The notes beneath the pieces are model-generated. The model did not search any database. It was not told the DNA's origin and was given only the letters and a program-made list of their open reading frames with translations. A stretch of 33,697 nt of DNA, taken from the NCBI GenBank assembly GCA_038532435.1, contig JBCBAP010000037.1, forward strand, positions 1 to 33,697. The letters are read 5' to 3'. The translations under genes and the position numbers were made by a program. This stretch comes from JBCBAP01 sp038532435 (GTDB taxonomy: Bacteria; Pseudomonadota; Alphaproteobacteria; Rhodobacterales; Rhodobacteraceae). Of the stretch, positions 7,724 to 15,304 are shown one piece after another; position 1 is the first letter of the stretch, and each line of letters begins with the position of its first letter.

Positions 7724-7814
7724 GCACCGCAACCGTGAAAGTACTGGGCAGTCCGCCGGGCTGCGCTGCTTTTTTCCGTTCCTGGCCGGTCAAGACAAAC
7801 GCAAGGCTGATTGA

Positions 7815-8966
7815 ATGGCGAAACGCGACTACTACGAAACGCTCGGCGTGGCCAAGGGTGCCTCCGACGCGGATCTGAAGAAGGCCTTCCGAAAGAAGGC
7901 GATGGAGCTTCACCCGGATCGAAACAAGGACAATCCGACTGCCGAGGCGGAATTCAAGGAAGTCAACGAAGCCTACGATGTCCTCAAGGATGCCGAAAAG
8001 AAGGCGGCCTATGACCGGTTCGGTCATGCGGCCTTCGACGGCGGCATGGGCGGGGGAGGAGGCGGCTTCCGTCCGGGCCAGGGCGCGGATTTCTCGTCCG
8101 CGTTCTCTGACGTGTTCGACGATCTCTTCGGTGACTTCATGGGCGGGCAACGTGGCGGCCGGGGGCGCGGGAATCGCGCCAGCCGGGGGGCCGACCTGCG
8201 CTACAACATGTCCATGTCGCTGGAGGAGGCGTTCACCGGCAAGCAGGCCTCGATCAATGTGCCCGGGTCGACTGTGTGCGACGTGTGCAACGGCTCAGGC
8301 GCCGAAGGCGGTGCCGAGCCACAGACGTGTCCGACCTGTTCGGGGATGGGAAAGGTTCGGGCGCAACAGGGCTTCTTCACCATTGAGCGGACATGTCCCA
8401 CCTGCGATGGGCGCGGCCAGATCATCAAGAACGCCTGTAAGAATTGCGGTGGTGCCGGTCGGGTCGAGCGTGAGCGTGCGCTCAACGTCAACATCCCCGC
8501 GGGCGTCGAAACCGGTACCCGCATCCGGCTCGCCGGTGAGGGTGAGGCGGGGATGCGCGGTGGCCCGCCGGGCGATCTCTACATCTTCATCGAGGTGGGA
8601 TCCCATCCGATCTTCGAACGGGACGGCGCGAACCTCTTTTGCCGTATCCCTGTGCCCATGGCTAAGGCGGCGCTGGGCGGAGAGATCGAGGCCCCGAACA
8701 TCGATGGCGGGCGGTCCCGGGTGAAGGTGCCCGCTGGGGTTCAGGCGGGCAAACAGCTTCGCCTGCGCGGAAAGGGGATGCCCCAGCTTCGCGGGTCAGG
8801 CTTCGGCGACCTCTATATCGAGCTTGCGGTGGAGACACCGGTCAACCTCACCGCCCGGCAGAAGGAACTGCTCAAGGAGTTTGAGCGGGAATCCGAAGAG
8901 AACCATCCGGAGAGCGAGGATTTTTTCTCCCGCGTGAAGGGTTTCTGGGACGGGATGCGCGGCTAG
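7815..8966 (+). CDS. dnaJ: DnaJ, Hsp40 co-chaperone
   Basis: Encodes 383 residues, a complete type I DnaJ. It delivers unfolded substrates to DnaK and stimulates DnaK's ATPase. The J domain (1-70) has the essential HPD at 33-35. A Gly/Phe-rich linker runs about 75-125. The zinc domain has four CxxCxGxG-type repeats with cysteines at 155/158, 172/175, 194/197 and 208/211. The C-terminal substrate-binding domains follow with ERALNVNIPAGVETGTRIRL. The ATG at 7815 is preceded by an AAGG. It is convergent with the Ada-like gene downstream. dnaK ends 2.6 kb upstream, with two glycosyltransferase genes in between. Confidence 0.98.
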   Translation: MAKRDYYETLGVAKGASDADLKKAFRKKAMELHPDRNKDNPTAEAEFKEVNEAYDVLKDAEKKAAYDRFGHAAFDGGMGGGGGGFRPGQGADFSSAFSDVFDDLFGDFMGGQRGGRGRGNRASRGADLRYNMSMSLEEAFTGKQASINVPGSTVCDVCNGSGAEGGAEPQTCPTCSGMGKVRAQQGFFTIERTCPTCDGRGQIIKNACKNCGGAGRVERERALNVNIPAGVETGTRIRLAGEGEAGMRGGPPGDLYIFIEVGSHPIFERDGANLFCRIPVPMAKAALGGEIEAPNIDGGRSRVKVPAGVQAGKQLRLRGKGMPQLRGSGFGDLYIELAVETPVNLTARQKELLKEFERESEENHPESEDFFSRVKGFWDGMRG

Positions 8967-9021
8967 TTCAGCTTGCCGAGGCTGTCTTCACGAAAGACGA
9001 TGGTCGATGCGCTGACGCCGT

Positions 9022-9864
9022 TCAGGCGGCGTCTGCACGCGCGGCCTCATAGGCCAGCATCGCCCGCTTGACCGGCAGACCCCAGTGATACCCGCCCAGC
9101 CCGCCGGATTTGCGGAGCGCCCTGTGGCAGGGGATCAGCCAGCTGATCGGATTGCGTCCCACGGCCGTGCCGACGGCGCGGACGGCCTTCGGGTTGCCTA
9201 CATGCCGCGCGATCTCCGAATAGGTGGTCAGATGACCTGACGGGATCCGCAGCAGCGCCTCCCACACCTTGATCTGGAACGGGCCGCCGAGGAGCACGAG
9301 CCGGGCCTCGCCACCGGCGCTGAACGCTGCTGTGACCCAGGGGGCGAGCGCTTCCGGAGCCTCTTCGTAAGTTGCGTTCGGCCAGCGGGATCTCATGTCC
9401 TCCAGCGCTGCCTCCCGCCCTGTCTCCGCTGAGAAGGCCATACCGCAGAGACCACGCGCCGTCCCCATGGCGAGGACCTCGCCGAAGGGGCTGTCGAACC
9501 AGCCGGTGTGGATCACCAGATCAGCCCCCCCCTTCGCGTATTCACCGGGGGTCATCGCCTCCCACCGGACAAAGAGATCGTGGAGCCGCCCGGGACCAGA
9601 CAGTCCGCTTTCCATCGCGGTATCGAGCACGGTGAAGCGGTCCTGCAGCCGCTGTCTCGCGTGATCGAGGGTTAGGTACTGCACGTATCGTTTCGGGCTT
9701 ACCCCCACCCACTGGCTGAAGGTGCGCTGGAAATGGGTCGGGCTGTAGCCGATCGCAGCGGCCACATCCTCAAGCGTTGGCTGTTCCGGTGCCCGATCCT
9801 CCAGATAGCGCAGCGCCGCGGCCATCAGATCGTAGTGAAACGCGTCGGTGGTCTGCTCGGTCAT
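9022..9864 (-). CDS. Ada-like AraC-type HTH / O6-alkylguanine-DNA methyltransferase
   Basis: Encodes 280 residues. Residues about 10-112 are an AraC-type double HTH (LEDVAAAIGYSPTHFQRTFS). Residues about 115-275 are an Ogt-type suicide methyltransferase with the active-site cysteine C246 in PCHR, preceded by VGRNPISWLI and followed by GLGGYHWGLPVKRAML. It removes methyl groups from O6-methylguanine. The N-terminal zinc domain of E. coli Ada, which senses methylphosphotriesters, is absent. Its regulatory role, if kept, must therefore be triggered through another route. GGAGGAG lies before the ATG at 9864. It is divergent from nth across 142 bp, so two DNA-repair genes share one upstream region. 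Confidence 0.92.
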   Translation of the reverse strand: MTEQTTDAFHYDLMAAALRYLEDRAPEQPTLEDVAAAIGYSPTHFQRTFSQWVGVSPKRYVQYLTLDHARQRLQDRFTVLDTAMESGLSGPGRLHDLFVRWEAMTPGEYAKGGADLVIHTGWFDSPFGEVLAMGTARGLCGMAFSAETGREAALEDMRSRWPNATYEEAPEALAPWVTAAFSAGGEARLVLLGGPFQIKVWEALLRIPSGHLTTYSEIARHVGNPKAVRAVGTAVGRNPISWLIPCHRALRKSGGLGGYHWGLPVKRAMLAYEAARADAA

Positions 9865-10006
9865 CGCGGTGCTCCTCCATCGTCTGCACCCAACCTACGC
9901 TTTGGTCCTCTCCGCTCCACCCGGAAATTGCGAACCGTGGCGGGCGGCTGCCTGCGGCGACAAAGGGCTTGCCCGGGCGCGGCCGCCCGTGCCATGACCC
10001 GCCGCG

Positions 10007-10651
10007 ATGGCCAGGCAACTCGGATACCACCAGATTCAGCAGATATTCTCCCGATTCCGGGCGGCGAAGGCCGAACCGGAGGGGGAGCTTGAGCATGTCA
10101 ACGCGTTCACGCTGGTGGTCGCGGTGGCGCTGTCGGCGCAGGCGACCGACAAGGGCGTGAACCTTGCCACGCGGGAGCTCTTCCGGGTTGCTGACACGCC
10201 TGAAAAAATGATCGCCCTCGGCGAGGACGGCGTCATCGCCCATATCAAGACCATCGGGCTCTACCGAAACAAGGCGAAGAACGTCATCAAGCTGTCCCGC
10301 ATCCTGCACGAGGATTACGGCGGTGAGGTTCCGTCGTCCCGCGCGGCGCTGGAGAGCCTGCCCGGCGTGGGGCGTAAGACGGCGAATGTCGTGCTCAACA
10401 TGTGGTTCAAGCATCCGGCCCAGGCGGTCGATACCCACATCTTCCGCTTCGGCAACCGGTCCGGTGTGGCTGTGGGCAAGGATGTGGTCGCCGTGGAGCG
10501 GGCGATTGAGGATCATATCCCCGCCGAGTTTCAGCAGCATGCCCATCATTGGATGATCCTGCACGGACGCTATGTGTGCAAGGCACGCAAGCCCGACTGC
10601 CCCAACTGTCTCATCCGAGACCTGTGCGATTTCGAGGACAAGACCGAATGA
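10007..10651 (+). CDS. nth: Endonuclease III, DNA glycosylase/AP lyase
   Basis: Encodes 214 residues. Base-excision enzyme that removes oxidised pyrimidines and cuts at abasic sites. The helix-hairpin-helix LPGVGRKTANVVL (118-130) contains the catalytic lysine K124, and the catalytic aspartate is D142 in VDTHIFR. The 4Fe-4S cluster ligands C191, C198, C201 and C207 have the exact C-x6-C-x2-C-x5-C spacing of the family. The start at 10007 gives the usual length, although the ribosome site is weak. The stop overlaps the start of the next gene (ATGA), so the two are probably translated together. Confidence 0.97.
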   Translation: MARQLGYHQIQQIFSRFRAAKAEPEGELEHVNAFTLVVAVALSAQATDKGVNLATRELFRVADTPEKMIALGEDGVIAHIKTIGLYRNKAKNVIKLSRILHEDYGGEVPSSRAALESLPGVGRKTANVVLNMWFKHPAQAVDTHIFRFGNRSGVAVGKDVVAVERAIEDHIPAEFQQHAHHWMILHGRYVCKARKPDCPNCLIRDLCDFEDKTE

Positions 10652-11640
10652 CCAAACGCTATGAAGTTGTCGGGATTGGCAACGCCGTTGTCGATGTGAT
10701 CTCCCAGACCGACGACAGCTTCCTCGATCACATGGGGATCTCCAAGGGCATCATGCAGCTGGTGGAGCGGGACCGGGGCCAGACGCTTTATGCCGCGATG
10801 TCGGAGCGGCAACAGGTTGCCGGGGGATCCGTGGCGAACACGCTGGCCGGTCTCGGCAACATGGGCCGGTCGACCGCGTTTGTCGGTCGGGTGGCGGACG
10901 ACGCGCTGGGCCTCTTTTATGAGGAGGCACTGACCAAGGGCGGTACCGCCTTTCCGAACCCGCCGGTGGCGTCCGCAGATCTGCCCACCTCGCGCTCGAT
11001 GATCTTCGTCACGCCGGACGGGGAGCGGTCGATGAACACCTACCTCGGCATCTCCTCCGAGGTTGGGCCGGAGGATGTGGACACGTCCGTCATCGCGGAT
11101 TCCGCGATCCTGTTTCTGGAGGGCTACCTCTATGACAAGGACCAGGGCAAGCAGGCGTTCGAGGCGGCGGCCAAGGCGATCCATCAGGGTGGTGGACAGG
11201 CGGGCATCGCGCTCTCCGACCCGTTCTGCGTCGATCGGCATCGCACGGATTTCCGCAAGCTGGTGGGCGGCCAGCTCGACTATGTGATCGGCAACCAGCA
11301 CGAGTTTTCCGCGCTCTACCAGACCGAACAGCTCGAGGACGCGCTTGCGCAGGCAGCCGCGGAATGCGCGCTCGTTGTGTGCACCCGCAGCGGGGACGAT
11401 GTGGTGATCATCCGCGGGACCGAGCGGGTGGAAGTGCCCGTGCAGAAGGTCGTTCCCGTCGACGCGACGGGCGCGGGGGATCAGTTCGCCGCGGGGTTCC
11501 TGAACGGCCTGTCCCTCGGCACAAGCCTCGAGGTTGCAGGACGGATGGGCTGCATCGCCGGGGCGGAAGTCATCTCCCACATCGGGGCGCGGCCGGAGGC
11601 AAACCTTCGGGCGATGTTCGAGCGCGAGGGGCTCATCTGA
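10648..11640 (+). CDS. PfkB-family carbohydrate/adenosine kinase
   Basis: Encodes 330 residues. PfkB/ribokinase-fold kinase, most like the adenosine kinase group found beside nth in related bacteria; it would phosphorylate a nucleoside or sugar using ATP. The first signature is GGSVANTLAGLGNMG (59-73). The second is VDATGAGDQFAAGFLNG (271-287), with catalytic base D278 and the anion hole GAGD. The ATG at 10648 overlaps the nth stop by four bases (ATGA). The C-terminal end overlaps the convergent dehydratase gene by 8 bp. The exact substrate cannot be told from sequence. Confidence 0.88.
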   Translation: MTKRYEVVGIGNAVVDVISQTDDSFLDHMGISKGIMQLVERDRGQTLYAAMSERQQVAGGSVANTLAGLGNMGRSTAFVGRVADDALGLFYEEALTKGGTAFPNPPVASADLPTSRSMIFVTPDGERSMNTYLGISSEVGPEDVDTSVIADSAILFLEGYLYDKDQGKQAFEAAAKAIHQGGGQAGIALSDPFCVDRHRTDFRKLVGGQLDYVIGNQHEFSALYQTEQLEDALAQAAAECALVVCTRSGDDVVIIRGTERVEVPVQKVVPVDATGAGDQFAAGFLNGLSLGTSLEVAGRMGCIAGAEVISHIGARPEANLRAMFEREGLI

Positions 11641-12643
11641 GCTCCTGCGTGAGCGTGCTGAACCGCTCGAGGCTGATGTTGGAGCCGCAGGCGATGACGC
11701 CGACGGACTTACCCGCCAGTTCCTCCCGCAACGGTCCGATCAGCGCGGCAAGCGCTGCGGCGCAGGCGGGCTCCGCGATCAGCTTCATCGCATCGAAAAG
11801 GAGCCGCATTCCGTCGCGCATGGCATCATCCTCGATGAGCACCATCCGGTCCACATGGGCCGCAGCGACCCCGTAGGACATCGGCATCGCCCGGGGCGCG
11901 CCGAGGCTGTCGGCTATGGTATCAACCCGTTCCAGAACCTGAGGTGCGCCCGCGTCGATCGAGCGGGTCAGGCTGTCCGCCCCCACCGGTTCGACCCCGA
12001 TGACCGTGCATTCCGGTGAGAAGAGCTTCACCGCGCGGGAGATGCCGCCGATCAGACCCCCCCCGCCGACCGGAACGATGACCGCGTCGAGCGTCGGGGT
12101 GTTGCAGATCATCTCGTAGCCGCAGGTGGCCGCACCGAGGACCATCCCCTCCCCCTCGAACGGGTGGATCGCGGTGGCACCCCCGGCAGCAATCTCCTCC
12201 ATCCGGGCGAGCGCCGCGGCGATGTCCGGGACAAGCTCCACTGTCGCCCCTCGGGCGCGGCACCCCTCGACCCGGGCCGGATCGGTCGCCTGAGGCATAA
12301 CGATGGTCGCCGCGACCTCCATCGCTTCCGCCGCTGTCGCGACCGCGAGACCGTGGTTGCCGCCGCTGAAGGCGACGACGCCCGCCTCCCGCTCCGCCTT
12401 GCTCATCCCGTCGAGAGTGAGGAGAACCCCGCGTGTCTTGAAGGATCCTGCGGTCTGGAACAGTTCGAGCTTCATCCGGACATGCGCACCGGCAGGAAGC
12501 CGGTCATGGAACCGGCTGTGGCCGAGCGGGACGAACGGGGTCTCCACGATCCGCCCGCGCAACCGTTTCGCCGCGTCGTCGATCTCGGGCAGGGTCGGCC
12601 CCGGTGCGGTGTCCTTACGACTGAAGCTTGGCATGAACCTCAT
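11633..12643 (-). CDS. Threonine/serine dehydratase-like PLP enzyme
   Basis: Encodes 336 residues. Fold-type II PLP enzyme, predicted to deaminate threonine or serine to the 2-oxoacid. PLP lysine K69 lies in GSFKTRG, the substrate loop is SGGNHG (93-98), and the phosphate-binding glycine loop is GGGGLIGG (193-200). There is no C-terminal ACT-type regulatory domain, so it is of the short, catabolic type; a serine racemase-like activity is also possible. ATG 12643 has GGGGGAG upstream at a rather long spacing, and ATG 12634 is the alternative. Either start lies inside the upstream sulfotransferase gene, whose stop is at 12615, pointing to translational coupling. The 3' end overlaps the kinase gene by 8 bp, tail to tail. 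Confidence 0.88.
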   Translation of the reverse strand: MRFMPSFSRKDTAPGPTLPEIDDAAKRLRGRIVETPFVPLGHSRFHDRLPAGAHVRMKLELFQTAGSFKTRGVLLTLDGMSKAEREAGVVAFSGGNHGLAVATAAEAMEVAATIVMPQATDPARVEGCRARGATVELVPDIAAALARMEEIAAGGATAIHPFEGEGMVLGAATCGYEMICNTPTLDAVIVPVGGGGLIGGISRAVKLFSPECTVIGVEPVGADSLTRSIDAGAPQVLERVDTIADSLGAPRAMPMSYGVAAAHVDRMVLIEDDAMRDGMRLLFDAMKLIAEPACAAALAALIGPLREELAGKSVGVIACGSNISLERFSTLTQELR

Positions 12644-13415
12644 CGAGATCGATCTCCCCCTTCGGCGGATTGGCGTTCGGCTCCTTGGCGTATTTAAACA
12701 GATTGAAGTCGCGCCGGTAGATCTCGAGCATGATGTGATTGGCCAGATCGTCGAAATAGTCCTCTATGGGAAACTCCCGCTTTGGCCCGTGGCCCTGGCT
12801 TTCGTTGAAGCGGGGGATGGTCGGCAGGTCGACCGCATGACGGGCCGGGAAGTTTTCCAGCACCTGCGCCATGCCGTCCTCGAACCGCTCCATGGGAAAG
12901 ATCGCGTTGTAACGCCCGCCACCGTTGATCAGGGTCGATACATGGCCCGCGCAAGCCGACCAATGGATGTCCGGATCCATGGGTTTGCGAAACCGGATCG
13001 TGTCCCGCACGAAGAGCAGGAACCGGCGGAAGCTCTTGATTTGATCGAAATCCCCCTCGGTCTCGATCCCGTAGCGCTTTGCCAGCATGGGCACGAGGTT
13101 GCCCCGGTAGGGTTTGCCGTTCCGCTGCGTCCCGCAGATCTTGTCGAAGAAGGAGGACAGCACGCGGGTGTAGGGATTTCGCACGCAGGTGAAGGTGTAG
13201 ATCTTCCGATCTGTCACCGCCCGCTCGATGATCGGCTGGGAATGGGCAAAGGCCCATTTGTGCAGACCCTCGGTCGAATCGTGGATGTCGCCCTCGTAGA
13301 ACGTGCCGTGATCGGAGTAATGCAGGATCTGCCCGATGGTCGAGCAGGCACATTTCGGCACGACACGGTAGATCACCGTCTCGCTCTCCGTCATCCAGGT
13401 CCCCGGAAACCCCAT
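12615..13415 (-). CDS. PAPS-dependent sulfotransferase, family 2
   Basis: Encodes 266 residues. Predicted to move sulfate from PAPS onto a sugar or other acceptor. The 5'-phosphosulfate loop VPKCACSTIG (19-28) and the 3'-phosphate motif CVRNPYTRVLSSFF (77-90) match the carbohydrate sulfotransferase (Sulfotransfer_2) group. No signal peptide or membrane segment is seen, so it would act in the cytoplasm. AAGGAG seven bases before ATG 13415 supports the start. Its 3' end runs 29 bp into the next gene. Acceptor unknown; nearby glycosyltransferase genes make a cell-surface glycan possible but do not prove it. Confidence 0.85.
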   Translation of the reverse strand: MGFPGTWMTESETVIYRVVPKCACSTIGQILHYSDHGTFYEGDIHDSTEGLHKWAFAHSQPIIERAVTDRKIYTFTCVRNPYTRVLSSFFDKICGTQRNGKPYRGNLVPMLAKRYGIETEGDFDQIKSFRRFLLFVRDTIRFRKPMDPDIHWSACAGHVSTLINGGGRYNAIFPMERFEDGMAQVLENFPARHAVDLPTIPRFNESQGHGPKREFPIEDYFDDLANHIMLEIYRRDFNLFKYAKEPNANPPKGEIDLDEVHAKLQS

Positions 13416-13847
13416 CCAACACTCCTTTTTGCCGGTTCAATGTCTGAGGTCGTATGGCGGAGTCAAGCGGATCGCCCCGTCACCCGGGTACGCCCCTTAT
13501 GGCGGCGGCGAAGCAACCCGGTTGTCCGTCGGGCCCGGCCTCCGTCCGCCCCGTCGGTTTCGCGACGTATTCTGTGCCGGACAACGGCCGCGGCATCCTC
13601 GGTCACAAAGCCGCCTTCAACGCCTCGCAATCGCCCGTTCGGAGCCGTGACGTCAGCTCCGGTCGCGACACGGGCGATAAGGCAAAGTCGCACATCTCCA
13701 GCACCCCTGCGCCCTCGCAACAGGCGGGCCGACCCCCACCCCGCAACTGCTTTCCGTAGGGGCTGGCACGAACCCCCGAAACCGCTTATTCAATCCCCAA
13801 CGGGTGCTGCACCGCAGCGGACCATTTCCAGACCGATGGAGGAGTTC
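13416..13847. other. 432-bp divergent intergenic region
   Basis: It separates the sulfotransferase from scoA and must hold promoters for both. Short overlapping frames of 73-101 codons are present but look like chance frames in G+C-rich DNA. A TGGCACG at 13764-13770 recalls a sigma-54 -24 element but lacks the GC at -12. GGAGGAG at 13838-13844 is the scoA ribosome site. No repeat or RNA gene was recognised. Confidence 0.5.
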
Positions 13848-14546
13848 ATGGCGAACAAGGTTATGGCAAACGCGGCGGAGGCGCTCGACGGGCTCCTCAC
13901 CGACGGGATGCTGATCGCGGCCGGCGGGTTCGGCCTATGCGGCATTCCCGAGAACCTGATCGCCGCGATCCGCGATGCGGGCGTCTCGGACCTCACCATC
14001 GCCTCCAACAATGCGGGCGTGGATGATTTCGGCCTCGGTCTCCTCCTGCAGACCAAGCAGGTGAAGAAGATGATCTCATCCTACGTGGGCGAGAACGATC
14101 TTTTCATGCAGCAGTACCTTTCCGGGGAGCTCGAGATCGAATTTTCCCCCCAGGGCACGCTGGCGGAGCGGATGCGCGCCGGCGGGGCGGGGATCCCCGG
14201 CTTTTACACCAAAACCGGTGTCGGCACCGTCGTGGCCGAGGGCAAGGAACACAAGGATTTCAACGGGGAAACCTACATCATGGAGGCGGGCATCTTCGCG
14301 GATCTCTCCATTGTGAAGGCGTGGAAGGGCGACGCGCAGGGCAACCTCCTGTTCCGCAAGACGGCGCGGAACTTCAACCCGAACGCTGCGGCCTGCGGAC
14401 GGGTTTGCGTGGCGGAGGTGGAGGAGATCGTGCCTGTCGGCACCCTCGATCCGGACCATATCCACACCCCTGGCATTTTCGTCGACCGCATCATCCAGGG
14501 CACCTTCGAAAAGCGCATCGAACAGCGCACAATCCGCGCAGCGTAA
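13848..14546 (+). CDS. scoA: Succinyl-CoA:3-ketoacid CoA-transferase subunit A
   Basis: Encodes 232 residues. With ScoB it moves CoA from succinyl-CoA to acetoacetate, allowing use of ketone bodies and PHB breakdown products. The family signature GGFGLCGIPE occurs at 26-35, followed by SNNAGVDDFGLGLLL, SSYVGEND, YLSGELEIEFSPQGTLAERM and FRKTARNFN. These match the N-terminal half of mitochondrial SCOT very closely. ATG 13848 has GGAGGAG immediately upstream; a second in-frame ATG at 13836 overlaps that site and is less likely. The scoB start is 12 bp after the stop. Confidence 0.93.
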   Translation: MANKVMANAAEALDGLLTDGMLIAAGGFGLCGIPENLIAAIRDAGVSDLTIASNNAGVDDFGLGLLLQTKQVKKMISSYVGENDLFMQQYLSGELEIEFSPQGTLAERMRAGGAGIPGFYTKTGVGTVVAEGKEHKDFNGETYIMEAGIFADLSIVKAWKGDAQGNLLFRKTARNFNPNAAACGRVCVAEVEEIVPVGTLDPDHIHTPGIFVDRIIQGTFEKRIEQRTIRAA

Positions 14547-14558
14547 GGAGAGCAGATC

Positions 14559-15188
14559 ATGGCATGGACACGCGATGACATGGCCGCCCGCGCGGCGCAG
14601 GAACTGCAGGACGGGATGTATGTGAACTTGGGCATCGGCATCCCCACCCTGGTGTCGAACCACATTCCGGAGGGCGTCGACGTCACGCTCCAGTCGGAAA
14701 ACGGGATGCTCGGCATGGGCCCGTTCCCGACCGAGGAGACGATCGACGCAGACCTCATCAACGCGGGCAAGCAGACCATCACGGAGCTTGACCGCACCTC
14801 CTATTTCTCCTCCGCGGACAGCTTTTCCATGATCCGGGGCGGACATATCGACATGGCCATCCTCGGCGCGATGGAGGTGGCGGACAATGGCGACCTTGCG
14901 AACTGGATGATCCCGGGCAAGCTCATCAAGGGGATGGGTGGTGCGATGGATCTCGTCGCTGGCGTGAAACGGGTCATCGTCGTGATGGACCACACCAACA
15001 AGAAGGGGGAGACGAAACTCCTCACCGAATGCACTCTGCCCCTCACGGGTAAGGGTGTGGTGGACCGGATCATCACCAACCTCGGCGTCTTCGATGTGGT
15101 CGAAGGCGGGCTGAAGATCGTCGAGACCGCTCCGGACGTCACCGACGCCGAGATCCGGGAGAAGACCGCCGCGGCCCTCGTCGCCTGA
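14559..15188 (+). CDS. scoB: Succinyl-CoA:3-ketoacid CoA-transferase subunit B
   Basis: Encodes 209 residues, corresponding to the C-terminal half of SCOT. The catalytic glutamate is E47 in LQSENGMLGMGP, which forms the glutamyl-CoA intermediate. NLGIGIPTLVSN near the start and GGHIDMAILGAMEV further on are characteristic. AAGGAG lies upstream of ATG 14559 in the short gap behind scoA, and the two form an operon. The stop is followed by the palindromic element at 15201-15232. Confidence 0.94.
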   Translation: MAWTRDDMAARAAQELQDGMYVNLGIGIPTLVSNHIPEGVDVTLQSENGMLGMGPFPTEETIDADLINAGKQTITELDRTSYFSSADSFSMIRGGHIDMAILGAMEVADNGDLANWMIPGKLIKGMGGAMDLVAGVKRVIVVMDHTNKKGETKLLTECTLPLTGKGVVDRIITNLGVFDVVEGGLKIVETAPDVTDAEIREKTAAALVA

Positions 15189-15200
15189 TCTTCTTCTGGC

Positions 15201-15232
15201 TCAAAATATCCCCGCCGGAGGCTCCGACGGGG
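15201..15232. repeat. Palindromic intergenic element / terminator after scoB
   Basis: CAAAATATCCCCGCCGGAGG begins an element whose stem pairs 15210-15219 with 15223-15232 across a 3-base loop, with one mismatch. I recall very similar AAAATATCCCCGCCGGAGGC strings between genes in other Rhodobacteraceae; that recollection could not be checked here. On the minus strand the stem is followed by ATATTTTG. On the plus strand no T-run follows, so termination of scoAB by this hairpin alone would be weak. Only one copy was found in this window. Confidence 0.5.
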
Positions 15233-15304
15233 ATCCCCCGCACCATCGCTTGCAGCGTCATGCGAAACCTGATCCGCTGACCCGAAACGGGCAGGGAGCC
15301 AGCG

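Noticed and set aside
9014..9033. GACGCCG/CGGCGTC stem between dnaJ and the Ada-like gene
   Set aside because: It overlaps the coding end of the Ada-like gene, and no T-run follows on either strand.
13764..13780. Sigma-54-like promoter before scoA (TGGCACG)
   Set aside because: The -24 half fits, but the -12 position reads GA instead of GC, and no enhancer-binding regulator gene is near.
12303..13847. Long in-frame extension upstream of scoA on the plus strand
   Set aside because: It runs antisense through the sulfotransferase and dehydratase genes. The SCOT homology and a GGAGGAG site fix the start at 13848.
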